From positions 124,001-188,000 of the forward strand of contig JAQMWT010000317.1 of assembly GCA_029834535.1 (NCBI GenBank): 64,000 bases of DNA. Reading direction: 5' to 3'. Source of the DNA: Chrysophaeum taylorii. Lineage: Eukaryota; Sar; Pelagophyceae; Pelagomonadales; Pelagomonadaceae. This document shows positions 30,020 to 39,865 of this stretch, piece after piece. Positions within the stretch are counted from its first letter, which is position 1, and every line of letters starts with the position of its first letter. The position numbers and the translations under genes were made by a program. The notes below the pieces were generated by a model. The model worked only from the letters and a program-made list of their open reading frames with translations, searched no databases and was not told the DNA's origin.

Positions 30020-30272
30020 CTGCGAGGATCAATCAATCAATCAATCAGTCAGTCAGTCAGTCAGTCAGTCAGTCAGTCAATTCGCGCAGTGGCTGGCCGG
30101 CGGCCCGGTCGCGCACCTTGACAGGTAGTGTATGAGTGTCTCTTTTTGGTTGTGTTGAATCGATCAAATCGGTGGTGCTGAGGATTTGGCGAGTGGTCGC
30201 TCAAAGAAAAAAAAAGACAATTGTTGGGTTTCCCTTGATGTCTAACGTCGGTACAGCTGGCCACCCCCGAAG
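30020..30272. promoter_or_regulatory. Divergent nitrate-assimilation promoter with AATC/AGTC tandem repeat
   Basis: About 250-440 bp (depending on the nitrate reductase start) separate NRT2 and NR, read outward on opposite strands. The NRT2-proximal part is a perfect tetramer array: AATC units switching to AGTC units, 30028-30080. Co-regulation by nitrate or ammonium is inferred from the arrangement and known algal biology; no factor site is identified. Confidence 0.6.
30028..30080. repeat. (AATC)n/(AGTC)n tetranucleotide array
   Basis: Four to five AATC units followed by about nine AGTC units, beginning 8 bp upstream of the NRT2 start codon, hence in its 5' UTR or core promoter. Confidence 0.92.
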
Positions 30273-33161
30273 ATGCAGGAATACGCTAGTTCAACGAATA
30301 ATTCCTTTGATATCTTGAATTTGAGTAGGAACGGAAGCGTCAGGAGAGATCGGGATTGTTCGCGACGGCAAGATGCAGGTGACGCACTCGTTGGCGACAC
30401 CCTTCTGGGGCCCCACACCCGTTCACGACACTGCCACCTAAGACAAAGTAGTACAAAGCTGGATTGTGTGTGCTGCTCGCTCTACGGCGGCGACGACGAC
30501 CAGTCGTTGTTCAACGCCATCAAGCCGCGAGACGACGTACCCCAGGTGAGAAGCATGTGCAAGCCGGGCATCAAGGATCCGAACCGCGCCCCCGAGGCGT
30601 GGCACGAGGTGGACTCCCGCGACGTCGACACCCCGGACAACTGGGTGAACCGGCACCCTAAACTCGTGCGGCTGACGGGGCGGCATCCCTTCAACTGCGA
30701 GCCGCCCTTTGACGAGTTGATGAAGCATGGCCACCATACTCCAGCGAGCCTACACTACGTGCGGAACCACGGGGCGGTCCCGATCAAGTATACGCCCGAG
30801 ACGGCGCTCGCGGTTCGCGACGCATGGCGCGTGGCCGTACGCGGTAACGAGGTGCGCGCGCGCTCGATGACTATGGACGACCTCGCGGCGCTGCCGTTCC
30901 GCGAGATCAATTGCTTGCTGGTTTGCGCGGGGAACCGCCGTAAGGAGCAGAACATGGTGAAACGGACTATCGGCTTCAACTGGGGACCGAGCGGTCTCGG
31001 GATGTCGGTGTGGGGCGGGTGCCTCATGGCCGACCTGCTCGCCGCGTGCGGGGCGCCTACAGATCCCGCGCTTCAGGACGGTCTTCACGTGTGCTTTCGC
31101 GGCCCCAAACAGGAGCTTCCGGCGGGCGAAGACGGCAGCTACGGGACGTCGCTCCCGTTGCGCTACGCAATGGATCGAGCGAACGACGTGGTGCTCGCGT
31201 GGATGCAAAACGGGGAACCTCTCCAGCCGGACCACGGGTACCCCCTCCGCATTGTCATCCCCGGCTTTATCGGTGGTCGCATGGTGAAGTGGCTCGAGGA
31301 CATCGAGATTTCGGACCGGTGCTCGCAGAACCATTACCACTACCGCGACAACCGCGTGCTCCCCGTCAACGTCACTCCCGAGTCTGCGGAGGCCGAGGGG
31401 TGGTGGTTTGAGCCGGACTACATCATCAACGAGCTTAATATTAACTCGGCGATTGCGCGGCCCGCGCACGACGAGCTCGTGACTTCCGAGGGGTCCGAGG
31501 AGTACGTGGTCGAAGGTTACGCGTATTCCGGCGGGGGCCGAAAAATTATCCGCGTCGAGGTCACGCTCGACAACGGCCGCTCCTGGTTCCTCGTCAAGGA
31601 CGTGACGCACCCACCAAACACGCCCACGCCCGCGGGCAAGTACTGGGGGTGGTGCATGTGGAAGATTCCGGTGCCTCGTGCCCAGCTCGTCGCCGCTCAG
31701 AACGTCCGCGTTCGCGCCTGGGATTCGGGCATGAACACGCAGCCCAGCAACCTGACGTGGAACGTCATGGGCATGATGAACAACCCGTGGTTCACCGTGT
31801 TGCTCCACAAGGATGAGGGCGGCCGCCGTGGGGAGCACCCGACGATGCCAGGCCAAGAAAAAGGCGGCTGGATGACAGACGATGCCAAGCTCGGGACCAA
31901 GTACGTCGATGCTCCCTTGAGGGTCGACGCTCAGCTCGCCTCGGAGGACGCGACCGAGACGACCAAGGTTGTCACGCCCGTCGACACCAAGCCGGCCGAG
32001 TCGCTGCCACCCACGGAGGACGACCACAAGGCAGCGCAATACGCTGCGTTATCCGAGGCGGCGAAGTCCAACGTCATAACGCTCGAGGAGCTGGCGAAGC
32101 ACAAGACTCCAGAGTCGACCTGGATCCACGTCAACGGCGTCGTCTACGACACGACCTCGTATCTCGACGATCACCCCGGCGGTGCCGAGTCGATTCTGAT
32201 GCTCGGGGGCCAGGACTCGACCGAGGACTTCGCGGCGATCCACTCGGTTAAAGCGTGGAAGATGCTCGAAGACTACGCCATCGGCGTTATTGGCAGCAGC
32301 AGCAGCAGCAGCAGCAGTCCGGAGGTGGCTCCCGAGTCGGGTGCTACTACTTCCCCTGACGCTGCACCGTCCGTGACCCTCAAGAGCAACGCAAAGATCA
32401 TGCTCAAGCTCGTCGACAAGGAGACTCTCTCCCACAACTCGTACCGCCTGCGGTTCGCGCTCCCGTCGCCAACCCACGTTCTCGGGCTTCCCGTTGGCAA
32501 GCACGTGCTCGTCTACGGACGCGATGCCGACGGCAAGCTCGTCGCGCGCGCCTACACGCCGACGACCGCCGACGAGGTCAAGGGATACGTCGACTTTGTC
32601 ATCAAGGCTTACCGTCCGAGCCCCCCAAAATTCCCCAAGGGCGGTGCGCTCTCCCAGTACCTCTGCGACCGCGTCTCTGTCGGCGACGACGTCCAGATGC
32701 GCGGGCCTCTCGGTAAAATCGAGTATCTTGGCCGCGGTTCGTGGAAGCACGGTGATGCCGTTGTCGCCGCGAGCAGCGTTGGCCTAATCGCGGGCGGCAC
32801 GGGCGTCACGCCCTGCCTCCAGGTCATCACGGCGATTTGCCTCGATGAGCTTGACACCACCAAGGTTGCCCTCGTCTTCGCCAATCAGACTGAGGACGAC
32901 ATCCTGTGTCGGACTGAGCTCGAGAAGTTCGCCAAGGCTCATCCCGAGAAGTTCCATCTCTGGTACACGCTCGACAAGCCGCCGGCCGACTGGACCTACT
33001 CATCTGGCTTTGTCACGGACACCATGATCTCCGAGCACCTTCCCGCGCCAGCACCGGACACGCTCGTGATGTGCTGCGGCCCGCCGATGATGATTGATCG
33101 TGCCTGCAAGCCCAACCTCGACAAGCTTGGCCATGCCCAAGACAACCAGTTCTACTTCTAA
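30273..33161 (+). CDS. NR: Assimilatory nitrate reductase (Mo-pterin, cytochrome b5, FAD/NADH)
   Basis: The frame from 30273 gives 962 residues; conserved sequence begins near residue 95. The Mo-pterin domain (about 120-420) has the catalytic Cys218 in LLVCAGNRRKEQ, followed by the Mo-dimerisation domain (about 430-570). A Ser/Ala-rich hinge precedes a cytochrome b5 domain with HPGG at 634-637. A Ser run (32300-32323, AGC microsatellite) links to the FAD domain (ARAYTP) and the NAD(P)H domain ending CCGPPMM...NQFYF. It reduces nitrate to nitrite in the cytosol. No haemoglobin insert is present. The first 65 residues do not look genuine; a spliced start is possible (ATG CAG at 30373, intron 30379-30458, then LDCVCCSLYGG), but its acceptor is weak. 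Head to head with NRT2. Confidence 0.94.
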   Translation: MQEYASSTNNSFDILNLSRNGSVRRDRDCSRRQDAGDALVGDTLLGPHTRSRHCHLRQSSTKLDCVCCSLYGGDDDQSLFNAIKPRDDVPQVRSMCKPGIKDPNRAPEAWHEVDSRDVDTPDNWVNRHPKLVRLTGRHPFNCEPPFDELMKHGHHTPASLHYVRNHGAVPIKYTPETALAVRDAWRVAVRGNEVRARSMTMDDLAALPFREINCLLVCAGNRRKEQNMVKRTIGFNWGPSGLGMSVWGGCLMADLLAACGAPTDPALQDGLHVCFRGPKQELPAGEDGSYGTSLPLRYAMDRANDVVLAWMQNGEPLQPDHGYPLRIVIPGFIGGRMVKWLEDIEISDRCSQNHYHYRDNRVLPVNVTPESAEAEGWWFEPDYIINELNINSAIARPAHDELVTSEGSEEYVVEGYAYSGGGRKIIRVEVTLDNGRSWFLVKDVTHPPNTPTPAGKYWGWCMWKIPVPRAQLVAAQNVRVRAWDSGMNTQPSNLTWNVMGMMNNPWFTVLLHKDEGGRRGEHPTMPGQEKGGWMTDDAKLGTKYVDAPLRVDAQLASEDATETTKVVTPVDTKPAESLPPTEDDHKAAQYAALSEAAKSNVITLEELAKHKTPESTWIHVNGVVYDTTSYLDDHPGGAESILMLGGQDSTEDFAAIHSVKAWKMLEDYAIGVIGSSSSSSSSPEVAPESGATTSPDAAPSVTLKSNAKIMLKLVDKETLSHNSYRLRFALPSPTHVLGLPVGKHVLVYGRDADGKLVARAYTPTTADEVKGYVDFVIKAYRPSPPKFPKGGALSQYLCDRVSVGDDVQMRGPLGKIEYLGRGSWKHGDAVVAASSVGLIAGGTGVTPCLQVITAICLDELDTTKVALVFANQTEDDILCRTELEKFAKAHPEKFHLWYTLDKPPADWTYSSGFVTDTMISEHLPAPAPDTLVMCCGPPMMIDRACKPNLDKLGHAQDNQFYF

Positions 33162-34130
33162 GCAGCAGCAGCAGCAGCTTCATTCACGCTTTCTCACGTT
33201 ACTGCCTGCCCTGCAGCCTTTCTTGTCGCCGCCGCCGACTGTACTGAGAAACGAAACAATGCGTCTTTTTCGTAAATCTTCCTGTTGTCCCGTCTCTGGC
33301 TTTGATGCACTTCAACGAGCCGATGCGACTCCGCGTTGAACTCTTGTCGTACGGATCTACCACCACATCGCTCGTGAATCTTCTAAGCTCCATTAAGTGC
33401 CGAACACAGCATCCCCGTGCATCGCGATGCACGCCTCCGCCTTACACCACGCGCTGCAACAGTACCGCGTATTGCGATACGCACGTCGACCGTGCAGTAG
33501 TGTGTGTTATCTTGGAGACGGGGACGCTATCATCACGCACATCTCATCCACCCTTTCTCCCTCTAAGCGCATCATCATCATCATGTTCTTCTCGTCATCA
33601 AACTCTATTTGTGCTCTCGTGAGGGACAATTCTTCATGCTGCTCTTTTGCCCGACGGGGGGAACATCATTTACGATTGTGTTTATTATTAAAGACGAGAT
33701 ATTGTTGTGCTTTCATCATCATCATCATCATCATCATCCGTATTCGCGCTTGCAAGTTCCAATTTTTCATACGAGAATCCTCCCCACACACGGACGGAGA
33801 AGGGGCTCGGAGGAGGAGGAGGAGGTGTTTTGTTTTGTTGTGTTTTGTTTTGGAGGCGCCGCCAATATTTTTTGGTTGTTAGGTAGATAGTGGACACACA
33901 CCTCCTCGACAAATATATATGCGTGACGCCGTCGCCATCATCGCAGCAGTGCGCGAAGAATAACCTCCCTTTGATGATGATGATGATGATGAATAGTAGT
34001 AGAGGTGAAGCGAGGCACATATGGTTGAGGAGTTCGGTTCGCCCGGAAAGCGGCGGCGGCAGATGCCCGGGCACCAGAGGACAGACGCGGTACAGGACAG
34101 GTGCGGCGCACACGACGTATGTACAGAAGA
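33162..34130. other. Intergenic, no gene recognised
   Basis: 3' flank of nitrate reductase and of the convergent RND permease. Contains GCA, ATC and GAT microsatellites and a G/T-rich run near 33820-33855. A block GTGCATCGCGATGC at 33417 recurs at 39851 (see the nitrate-reductase fragment). Long open frames on the minus strand here are simple-repeat artefacts. Confidence 0.6.
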
Positions 34131-37100
34131 CTAGACATCGGGGGCATCCCGGACCAGCGCTACCTGATCGTCGCCGCCGGCGCCGGCGTCGGAGAGGCCC
34201 GACGGTGCAGGCGAGTGTTCTCCTTCCTCCGGGATGGCGTCCATGACGACTTCTTTTTCGCTGTCGAGGATATCTTGCTCCTGTTCGAGTTCGATCATGT
34301 GCGCGTGAATGGACTCGACGATTCCACCGTAGTAGTTGCTGAGGGCGCCCGATTTGCCGAGGGGTCCAACGTGGAGGAGCAACGCGCAGAAAAAGCCGAG
34401 AGAATAGATTAGGGAAAGAGCAATCGTGACGAAAACGAAAGCCCCAAATTTCTGGAAAAAGATGATCTTCGCCCCGAACATGGGTATGGAGGCGGTGAGG
34501 GTGGAGATTGCACCGGAGAGAACCGAAGAACCGGTGTGGACGAGGGCGTCGCGGACCTTGGCTCGGCGCGTGAGGGAGCGCGAATTCATGAAGGAGTCGG
34601 CCAAGTGGACAGTGTAGTCGACGGAGAAGCCGACGACGATGACGATCAGGATCGATTCGAGGGGTCCAAGACCCCAGCCCACGACGTGGATAAAGCCGAG
34701 GACGATCGTACATATCATGCCGATGGTGGTGGTCGCGAGCGTGGAGGTTATGAGATTTCCCGTGGCGCAGACGAGGACGCACCACGCGAGGAATAAGGAG
34801 AGGAGCATGTTGGTGACGCCCGAGGGGACGAGCTGCGAGGTGACGACCCACGCTTCCGAGCCCTCGACGTAGGCCATCACCTTGAGGGGTTTGGTGGCGT
34901 CGCGGTTCTGGTCGTCCATCCAGTCGTCCCACTTTTTGGACATCCGAAGGCCGAGCTCGAAGTCGCCCTCGTAGCTGCTGAGCGTCGTCTGCACTTGGAT
35001 ATCGTACAATGCCATGCGGTCGTAGTTGCCGTCGGAGTCGGAGAGAGCAAAGATGTAGCCGGTCCACCAGCTCTCGTCGACGGACGTCGCGCCCGCCGAG
35101 AGAAACTGTTCGATTTGGCCGGCGACCCTCTCGTCGCCCTCCTGACACTTGAGGAGCGTGTCGGTCGTAGAGGCACGCGTCTCGTGGAGGCACGCGACGT
35201 TCGGGATGGGAAAGAACCCGTAGCACTGGCACCCGTCGTTCAGGTTCGAGGTGCCGTTTTGCGTGAGATCGTCGATCGCCGATCCGTCGGCGGTTTTGAA
35301 GCCCGGCCCCAGCGTGCTCGGGACGGGGCTGAGCGTAAAGGTCGGAAAGCAGGGGAGGCACGAGGAGGTGGCGTCGTCGCGCGCCCGGTACGTACCCTTG
35401 GAAGCGTCGACGACTTCGGAGACGTTTTCCCACGAGGCGAGCGCGTGCACGAACGATTGGATGCCGTACGCACTCTGGAGCGAGCTCGAGGCGCCGCCGT
35501 CGGACGTATCTTCCAACGATCCCGTCGAGGATGCCGCGAGCTGGGTGTTGATGCCGTATTCGGTGTTGATCTTGAGACCTTTGCGCGGGTCGTACGCGAT
35601 CTCCTCGGCGACGTCGTAGAGCTGCGTCTGCGCCGCGATCGAATCGAGATCGAAGGAGGTGTCCCAATTAGGCCTGCCCGATTCCCCCTCCACAAAGTTC
35701 TGGGCCTTGACGCCGTGGATGTTGAGGGGCGTGCGGTGCTCCAAACCGTAGAGAACGTGGACGTTCAGCGCCGCCGAGCTCTTGGGTCGCCACTTCTCGG
35801 TGACGAACGTGTACTGGTGGAAGTTCTCGGTCGACGGCAGGAGTTCGTAGACTTTGAAGGGCGTCACGGCGAGGAGGCACGCGAACGCGAGCGCGACGAC
35901 CCAGACTGCCGCGAGCACGCCGAGGATCCACTTGCTGTACGCGAACACGAAGGGCGCGTACTTGTCCCGAAACCAGATCGGCATGGGGTCTTCGTAGTCC
36001 TCTTTTTTTTCCAATGACGACGCGCCGCCTCCCGAAGAATTCTGTGGCTGCTCTTCTCCAAAACAACAACAACTACGCTTCTTTTTTTTCAAGCGCTGCC
36101 AGAGGGGGTCCCAGCAGTAGGCGCGGTGCTTGAAGCTCTTTTCGTAGACGAGCACCACCACCGGAAAAAAGGTGATCACGGCGCAGTAATTGACGATAAC
36201 GAGGAGGGCAGAGAAGACGCCGAACGTCCGGATGCCGATGAACGGGCTCGAGAGGTTGGAGACGAAGGCGAGAATCGTCGTGAGGGACGTGACGCCCATC
36301 GCGACCACCGCGTGCGAGTAGACGTGGGACATGCGGTGGGCGACCGTCTTGTAGACGTGGGTCCCGCTTCCCTGCCACGTGTCCCAGTACACGAAGATGT
36401 CGTCGGCGCCGATGCCCATGATGATAAACAGCGAGAGCGCGCAAAAGAGCGTGAAGAAGTTGTAGCCGAGGCCGTCCTGGTGCGGCCAGCAGTACCGGTA
36501 AAGGAGATTGGCCCCAAAGAAGGACATCAGGATCTGGAATATCCCGCAGGCAGTGATGAACAGCGACCCCGTGTAGATCCACATGTAGAGAATAACGAGG
36601 AGCAGAGCGATCCCGAGCAACGTGAGGTCCTCGGTCACCGTATCGCTGATGGGGTCGTAGTCGGCGTACGAATACAAAACGCGAACCGGGGTGTCCGCGA
36701 ACCTCTTGTCGAGCCACTTGCCCAAATTCTTCTGGATCCAGTTTTTCAGGTGTTCCGTCTCCTTCTCCTGGTCCTTGTTGTCGTAGTACGTGATGCTCTG
36801 ACCGTTCTGGATCTTCGCCAGATCCTCGCCGCTCGCGTAGGCCTCGACGGGGTGCCGCGGGGTGCCGGCGTAAATTTTAGACACCAAAATCTTCGACCTC
36901 AAGTTCGACACCGTAAAGTCCTTGTGCAGCATGTCGACCAACGACAGCCAGTCGACCTCGTTCGACCGGATCCTCTCGATCGTTCCCGGAATGTTTTCGA
37001 AGTTCGAATCCCCGTACTTCTCGAAGAACCACACCGGCGAGAACGGCCGTTGGCACCCGTCCTCCGTGGCCGACGAAAAGTTCGACCCCCCGTACCCCGT

Positions 37101-37694
37101 CGGGTACTCGGTCCCGTAGTCGATCTCGCACCTCGGATACGTTTCGAGATAAACGGCCGCGCACCGGTCCTTCCATCCCGCTTCGTCGAGAATCCGGTTC
37201 TCGCGCTCCCGCAGCGTCTCGAGACCCGACTTGGTCAACGCGTTCCCGCGTTTCTCGCGGTCGAAACGACCTTTCATCGCGATCAAAGTAATCGGATCCG
37301 CCGCGTCTTCACGCGCGCACTTCGCCACCGTCAAAGCCATGTCCGCCTTATCCTTCGCGACCTCGTACGCGTTCGCGCGCTGCTGGTACTCGTCCTCGGG
37401 GATGTACAACCCCACCTCTCCGACGTGATCGTCGTTGATCGGGTCCAACCCCCCCACCGCGAGCGCTACGGTCAACAACAGCCACATGAAGTTTATCCAA
37501 AACAGCACGCAGCACGACACGTTCCGGAACGTCGTCGCGAACTTGAACACCACCGACGCATCGTCCGCCTTCTCCGGCTTGCGGACGATCTGCGCGTACG
37601 CCGTCGACGACGTCTCCGACGATTTCCGCTCCATCATCTTCGAGGGTGCGACCCTGATATGGCTGGCTGGCTGGCTGGCACAAATCGTTCCCAA
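34131..37694 (-). CDS. Dispatched/Patched-like RND permease with sterol-sensing domain, paralog 1
   Basis: Up to 1187 residues, no intron. Met20 (37637, MMERKSSETSS) aligns with the paralog and may be the true start. After a first membrane segment (SCCVLFWINFMWLLLTVALA) comes a long extracytoplasmic loop rich in Cys, then a five-helix sterol-sensing-like block with GIGADDIFVYWDTW near residue 425. A second large loop and second block follow, with GFSVDYTVHLADSF near 1025. Paired acidic motifs (GxGxDD, GFSVDY) are the proton-relay hallmark of RND transporters, and the DD form resembles Dispatched. The cytosolic tail is Glu-rich. Likely a lipid, sterol or lipoprotein exporter; no ligand can be named. 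A close paralog lies 3.6 kb downstream on the same strand. Confidence 0.88.
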   Translation of the reverse strand: MGTICASQPASHIRVAPSKMMERKSSETSSTAYAQIVRKPEKADDASVVFKFATTFRNVSCCVLFWINFMWLLLTVALAVGGLDPINDDHVGEVGLYIPEDEYQQRANAYEVAKDKADMALTVAKCAREDAADPITLIAMKGRFDREKRGNALTKSGLETLRERENRILDEAGWKDRCAAVYLETYPRCEIDYGTEYPTGYGGSNFSSATEDGCQRPFSPVWFFEKYGDSNFENIPGTIERIRSNEVDWLSLVDMLHKDFTVSNLRSKILVSKIYAGTPRHPVEAYASGEDLAKIQNGQSITYYDNKDQEKETEHLKNWIQKNLGKWLDKRFADTPVRVLYSYADYDPISDTVTEDLTLLGIALLLVILYMWIYTGSLFITACGIFQILMSFFGANLLYRYCWPHQDGLGYNFFTLFCALSLFIIMGIGADDIFVYWDTWQGSGTHVYKTVAHRMSHVYSHAVVAMGVTSLTTILAFVSNLSSPFIGIRTFGVFSALLVIVNYCAVITFFPVVVLVYEKSFKHRAYCWDPLWQRLKKKKRSCCCFGEEQPQNSSGGGASSLEKKEDYEDPMPIWFRDKYAPFVFAYSKWILGVLAAVWVVALAFACLLAVTPFKVYELLPSTENFHQYTFVTEKWRPKSSAALNVHVLYGLEHRTPLNIHGVKAQNFVEGESGRPNWDTSFDLDSIAAQTQLYDVAEEIAYDPRKGLKINTEYGINTQLAASSTGSLEDTSDGGASSSLQSAYGIQSFVHALASWENVSEVVDASKGTYRARDDATSSCLPCFPTFTLSPVPSTLGPGFKTADGSAIDDLTQNGTSNLNDGCQCYGFFPIPNVACLHETRASTTDTLLKCQEGDERVAGQIEQFLSAGATSVDESWWTGYIFALSDSDGNYDRMALYDIQVQTTLSSYEGDFELGLRMSKKWDDWMDDQNRDATKPLKVMAYVEGSEAWVVTSQLVPSGVTNMLLSLFLAWCVLVCATGNLITSTLATTTIGMICTIVLGFIHVVGWGLGPLESILIVIVVGFSVDYTVHLADSFMNSRSLTRRAKVRDALVHTGSSVLSGAISTLTASIPMFGAKIIFFQKFGAFVFVTIALSLIYSLGFFCALLLHVGPLGKSGALSNYYGGIVESIHAHMIELEQEQDILDSEKEVVMDAIPEEGEHSPAPSGLSDAGAGGDDQVALVRDAPDV

Positions 37695-38840
37695 GAGAAG
37701 AACGAAGTAGGGTCGTCAACGGCCTAATCTGACTGACGACCTCAACTTTATTCTTCTATGACGTACGAGTTGAGAGGCGCAGACTATATTTTTTTCCAGT
37801 ACACATACATCTGCTTTTTATGACACGCATGATCTTTTTTATGATGTATGTAGAGCTCTCCTCAAAATATTATGTCGACTCTAGATTTCGTATGGTGCAG
37901 TTTTATTATATACGCATACTACACCCGCCGCCGATTCCTGGCGGCCTGAGCGTCGACTGCACTCACGGCGATAGTGCTATCTCGCCAGCGCCGCGTCACA
38001 ACGCAGACGCGTGCGAGCGTCTCGTTTGTTGTCATCCTCGACGATTGGTTGTCATCCTCGAATTCATCTATCTACCGCAGCCGGTGGAGGAGGTGAGAGC
38101 ATTGTCGTCTTCTTTGGCTTCGGTCGTGGCTGGTGTATCGCTAGGTATTTGCGCCGTTGCATTCCGCGTCCTTGCACCTCGTGGAGACCGCAGCCTGGTT
38201 GTCATCCTCGTATTCACATTTTCGCCGGTGGTGCCGACCACATTGTCGTCTTTCTGGTTTGAACGCCGCGACTCCCGGCGACCGCAGCCTCATGGATCCT
38301 CTTCGTGGCCATGCGGTTCTTCGCGGCCGTCGCAATCGCAGGGTCTTCGGCTTTTGCGCGCGCGCGGCGCGCGGGCATGACTCTTTCTTCGGCTTCGGAT
38401 TTTTCGGGTTTCCATCGTTCTCGGAATAGTTTGTTGGTCGTCCCGTTGTCAACGGCTAGCAGCAGCACTCGGACAAAAATTGTGAACGGCTAGCAGCACC
38501 TTGACAAAAAAAATAAAATCGCGAAAGCGATTAAAGCGCGCAAAACATCCCGAAATTTTGTATATTCGTACTAACAATAATGTCCGTTTCGGCGTCCGTT
38601 TTGAGTACTTTTTAGTATATGAGGACACTGGACACTAATGATTATCCGAGAAACCTACATTTGGGATTTTACAGCATTGTAGGCTGAACGTCAATGGCCT
38701 CTCTGCCTCCGATTATTTATGTATGGGTATTATGTGGGTATTGGGTATCTTGTCCCTTCTGTGCGCTGCTGCATCGCGGTGTCAAGCTGACACCTGGTGC
38801 ACTCCGTCCGTCAAGCCCACGCCCTGTCGAGCAAGCCTAG
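37695..38840. other. Intergenic between RND paralogs, left part
   Basis: Contains the promoter of paralog 1 and, at 38040-38300, a degenerate repeat of about 150 bp (GGTTGTCATCCTCG, CCGCAGCC and ATTGTCGTCTT recurring in order). Open frames are short and not family-like. A GGCTGAACGTCAAT block at 38681 also occurs at 14242. Confidence 0.5.
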
Positions 38841-38912
38841 CCATACCATACTATACCATACCACACCACACCACACCACACCACACCATACCATACCATA
38901 CCATACCATACA
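38841..38912. repeat. (CCATA)/(CCACA) pentamer array
   Basis: About 14 pentamers: CCATA units, then CCACA units, then CCATA units again. Non-coding. Confidence 0.92.
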
Positions 38913-39489
38913 CCTTGACTTTTAAAAAGCATTCGCACGCCGAGCTTGCGACACGCTGCGTCACCCGCCGGCGTTGGTACCAGGATAGAATGCGCGTGAT
39001 GTTCTGGCCGGGGTGTCATGACGCGCCCTGGATTCTAAAGTTCGCCTTTAGGGCAATCAATCCATTGTCGTCGATTTGAAGAAGAAGTGTTGCGGTGCAC
39101 GTTTCGCGCATAACAGGCTGTCGTGGTTCCTATCGAGAATGCAAACCATCACGGGATCGCCATCATCGTTTATTCCCGATCCTTGCTTTGTAAGTGAATT
39201 GCGGGCGCGTCTCGGCCGCCGCCTCGAACGTATCGGTCTCGAGTTCTTCTTCTTCTTGCGGTCTTTGTGGAAAACCAAAAACTGTCACACGACTAGGAAC
39301 GGCGTGTATGACGCTGGCCGCCGAACAAGTTTTTAACACGCGAATGACACAGGTGTGCGCCGCTCGGGCATAGCTTGTTGATAAAGGTGTTCCAGCTCTT
39401 TACAGCCTTTGTTGTCCTTCAAAGATACCACTGAACGAGAAAATATGTAAAAAAAAAAGGCTCGGTGTGACCAACGCGCCGGGTTCTTG

Positions 39490-39865
39490 CGGCTTGTAGC
39501 GCGTTTGCCGACATTGTCCCGTCCATCTTTCCTCGCCCGCAGCGATCGTCATGTGCTGCGTCGTCGAGCCAGGCATGATCGATCCCAACCTCGACAAGCT
39601 TCCTCAGGCTGGCCGGCTCTCCTTCAAAATTCGCTTCGTTGCCGCGTGAAGCGTTTGTCCCGCGGCCCTCTCTCTCCGCCAATAGATTATGGCCGTTGTT
39701 TCGCAGGGACTGTGTTTCTCTTTGAATTTTTTATTGTCGACCCGACAAGAACTCCGCACGAAAAAAACGCATCGCGCAGTTCCACCTACACGCCCATCGC
39801 TCGCAAATCTTACCACCCTCAGCTGCGACATACAACATCCCGACGTCCCGGTGCATCGCGATGCG
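39490..39865 (+). pseudogene. Fragment of nitrate reductase 3' end and its flank
   Basis: 39548-39600 reads IVMCCV...MID.PNLDKL. It matches the NR C-terminus (LVMCCGPPMMID...KPNLDKL), including ATGTGCTGCG and an 18-base identity CCCAACCTCGACAAGCTT (39584 versus 33111). About 270 bp further on, GTGCATCGCGATGC (39851) repeats a block lying about 300 bp after the same point in the real gene (33417). Frames are broken and upstream similarity fades near 39500. A truncated, old duplicate. Confidence 0.6.

Noticed and set aside
30028-30080. Tetranucleotide array considered as a CRISPR-like or phage-like repeat
   Set aside because: No spacers, and unit length is four; it is a microsatellite. No CRISPR structure exists in this eukaryotic window.
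28550-30121. 523-residue plus-strand frame across NRT2
   Set aside because: Antisense to a clear 12-segment transporter; Arg/Asp-rich, no motif.
33688-35667. 659-residue minus-strand frame
   Set aside because: It is an out-of-frame reading of the RND permease plus a microsatellite-rich flank.
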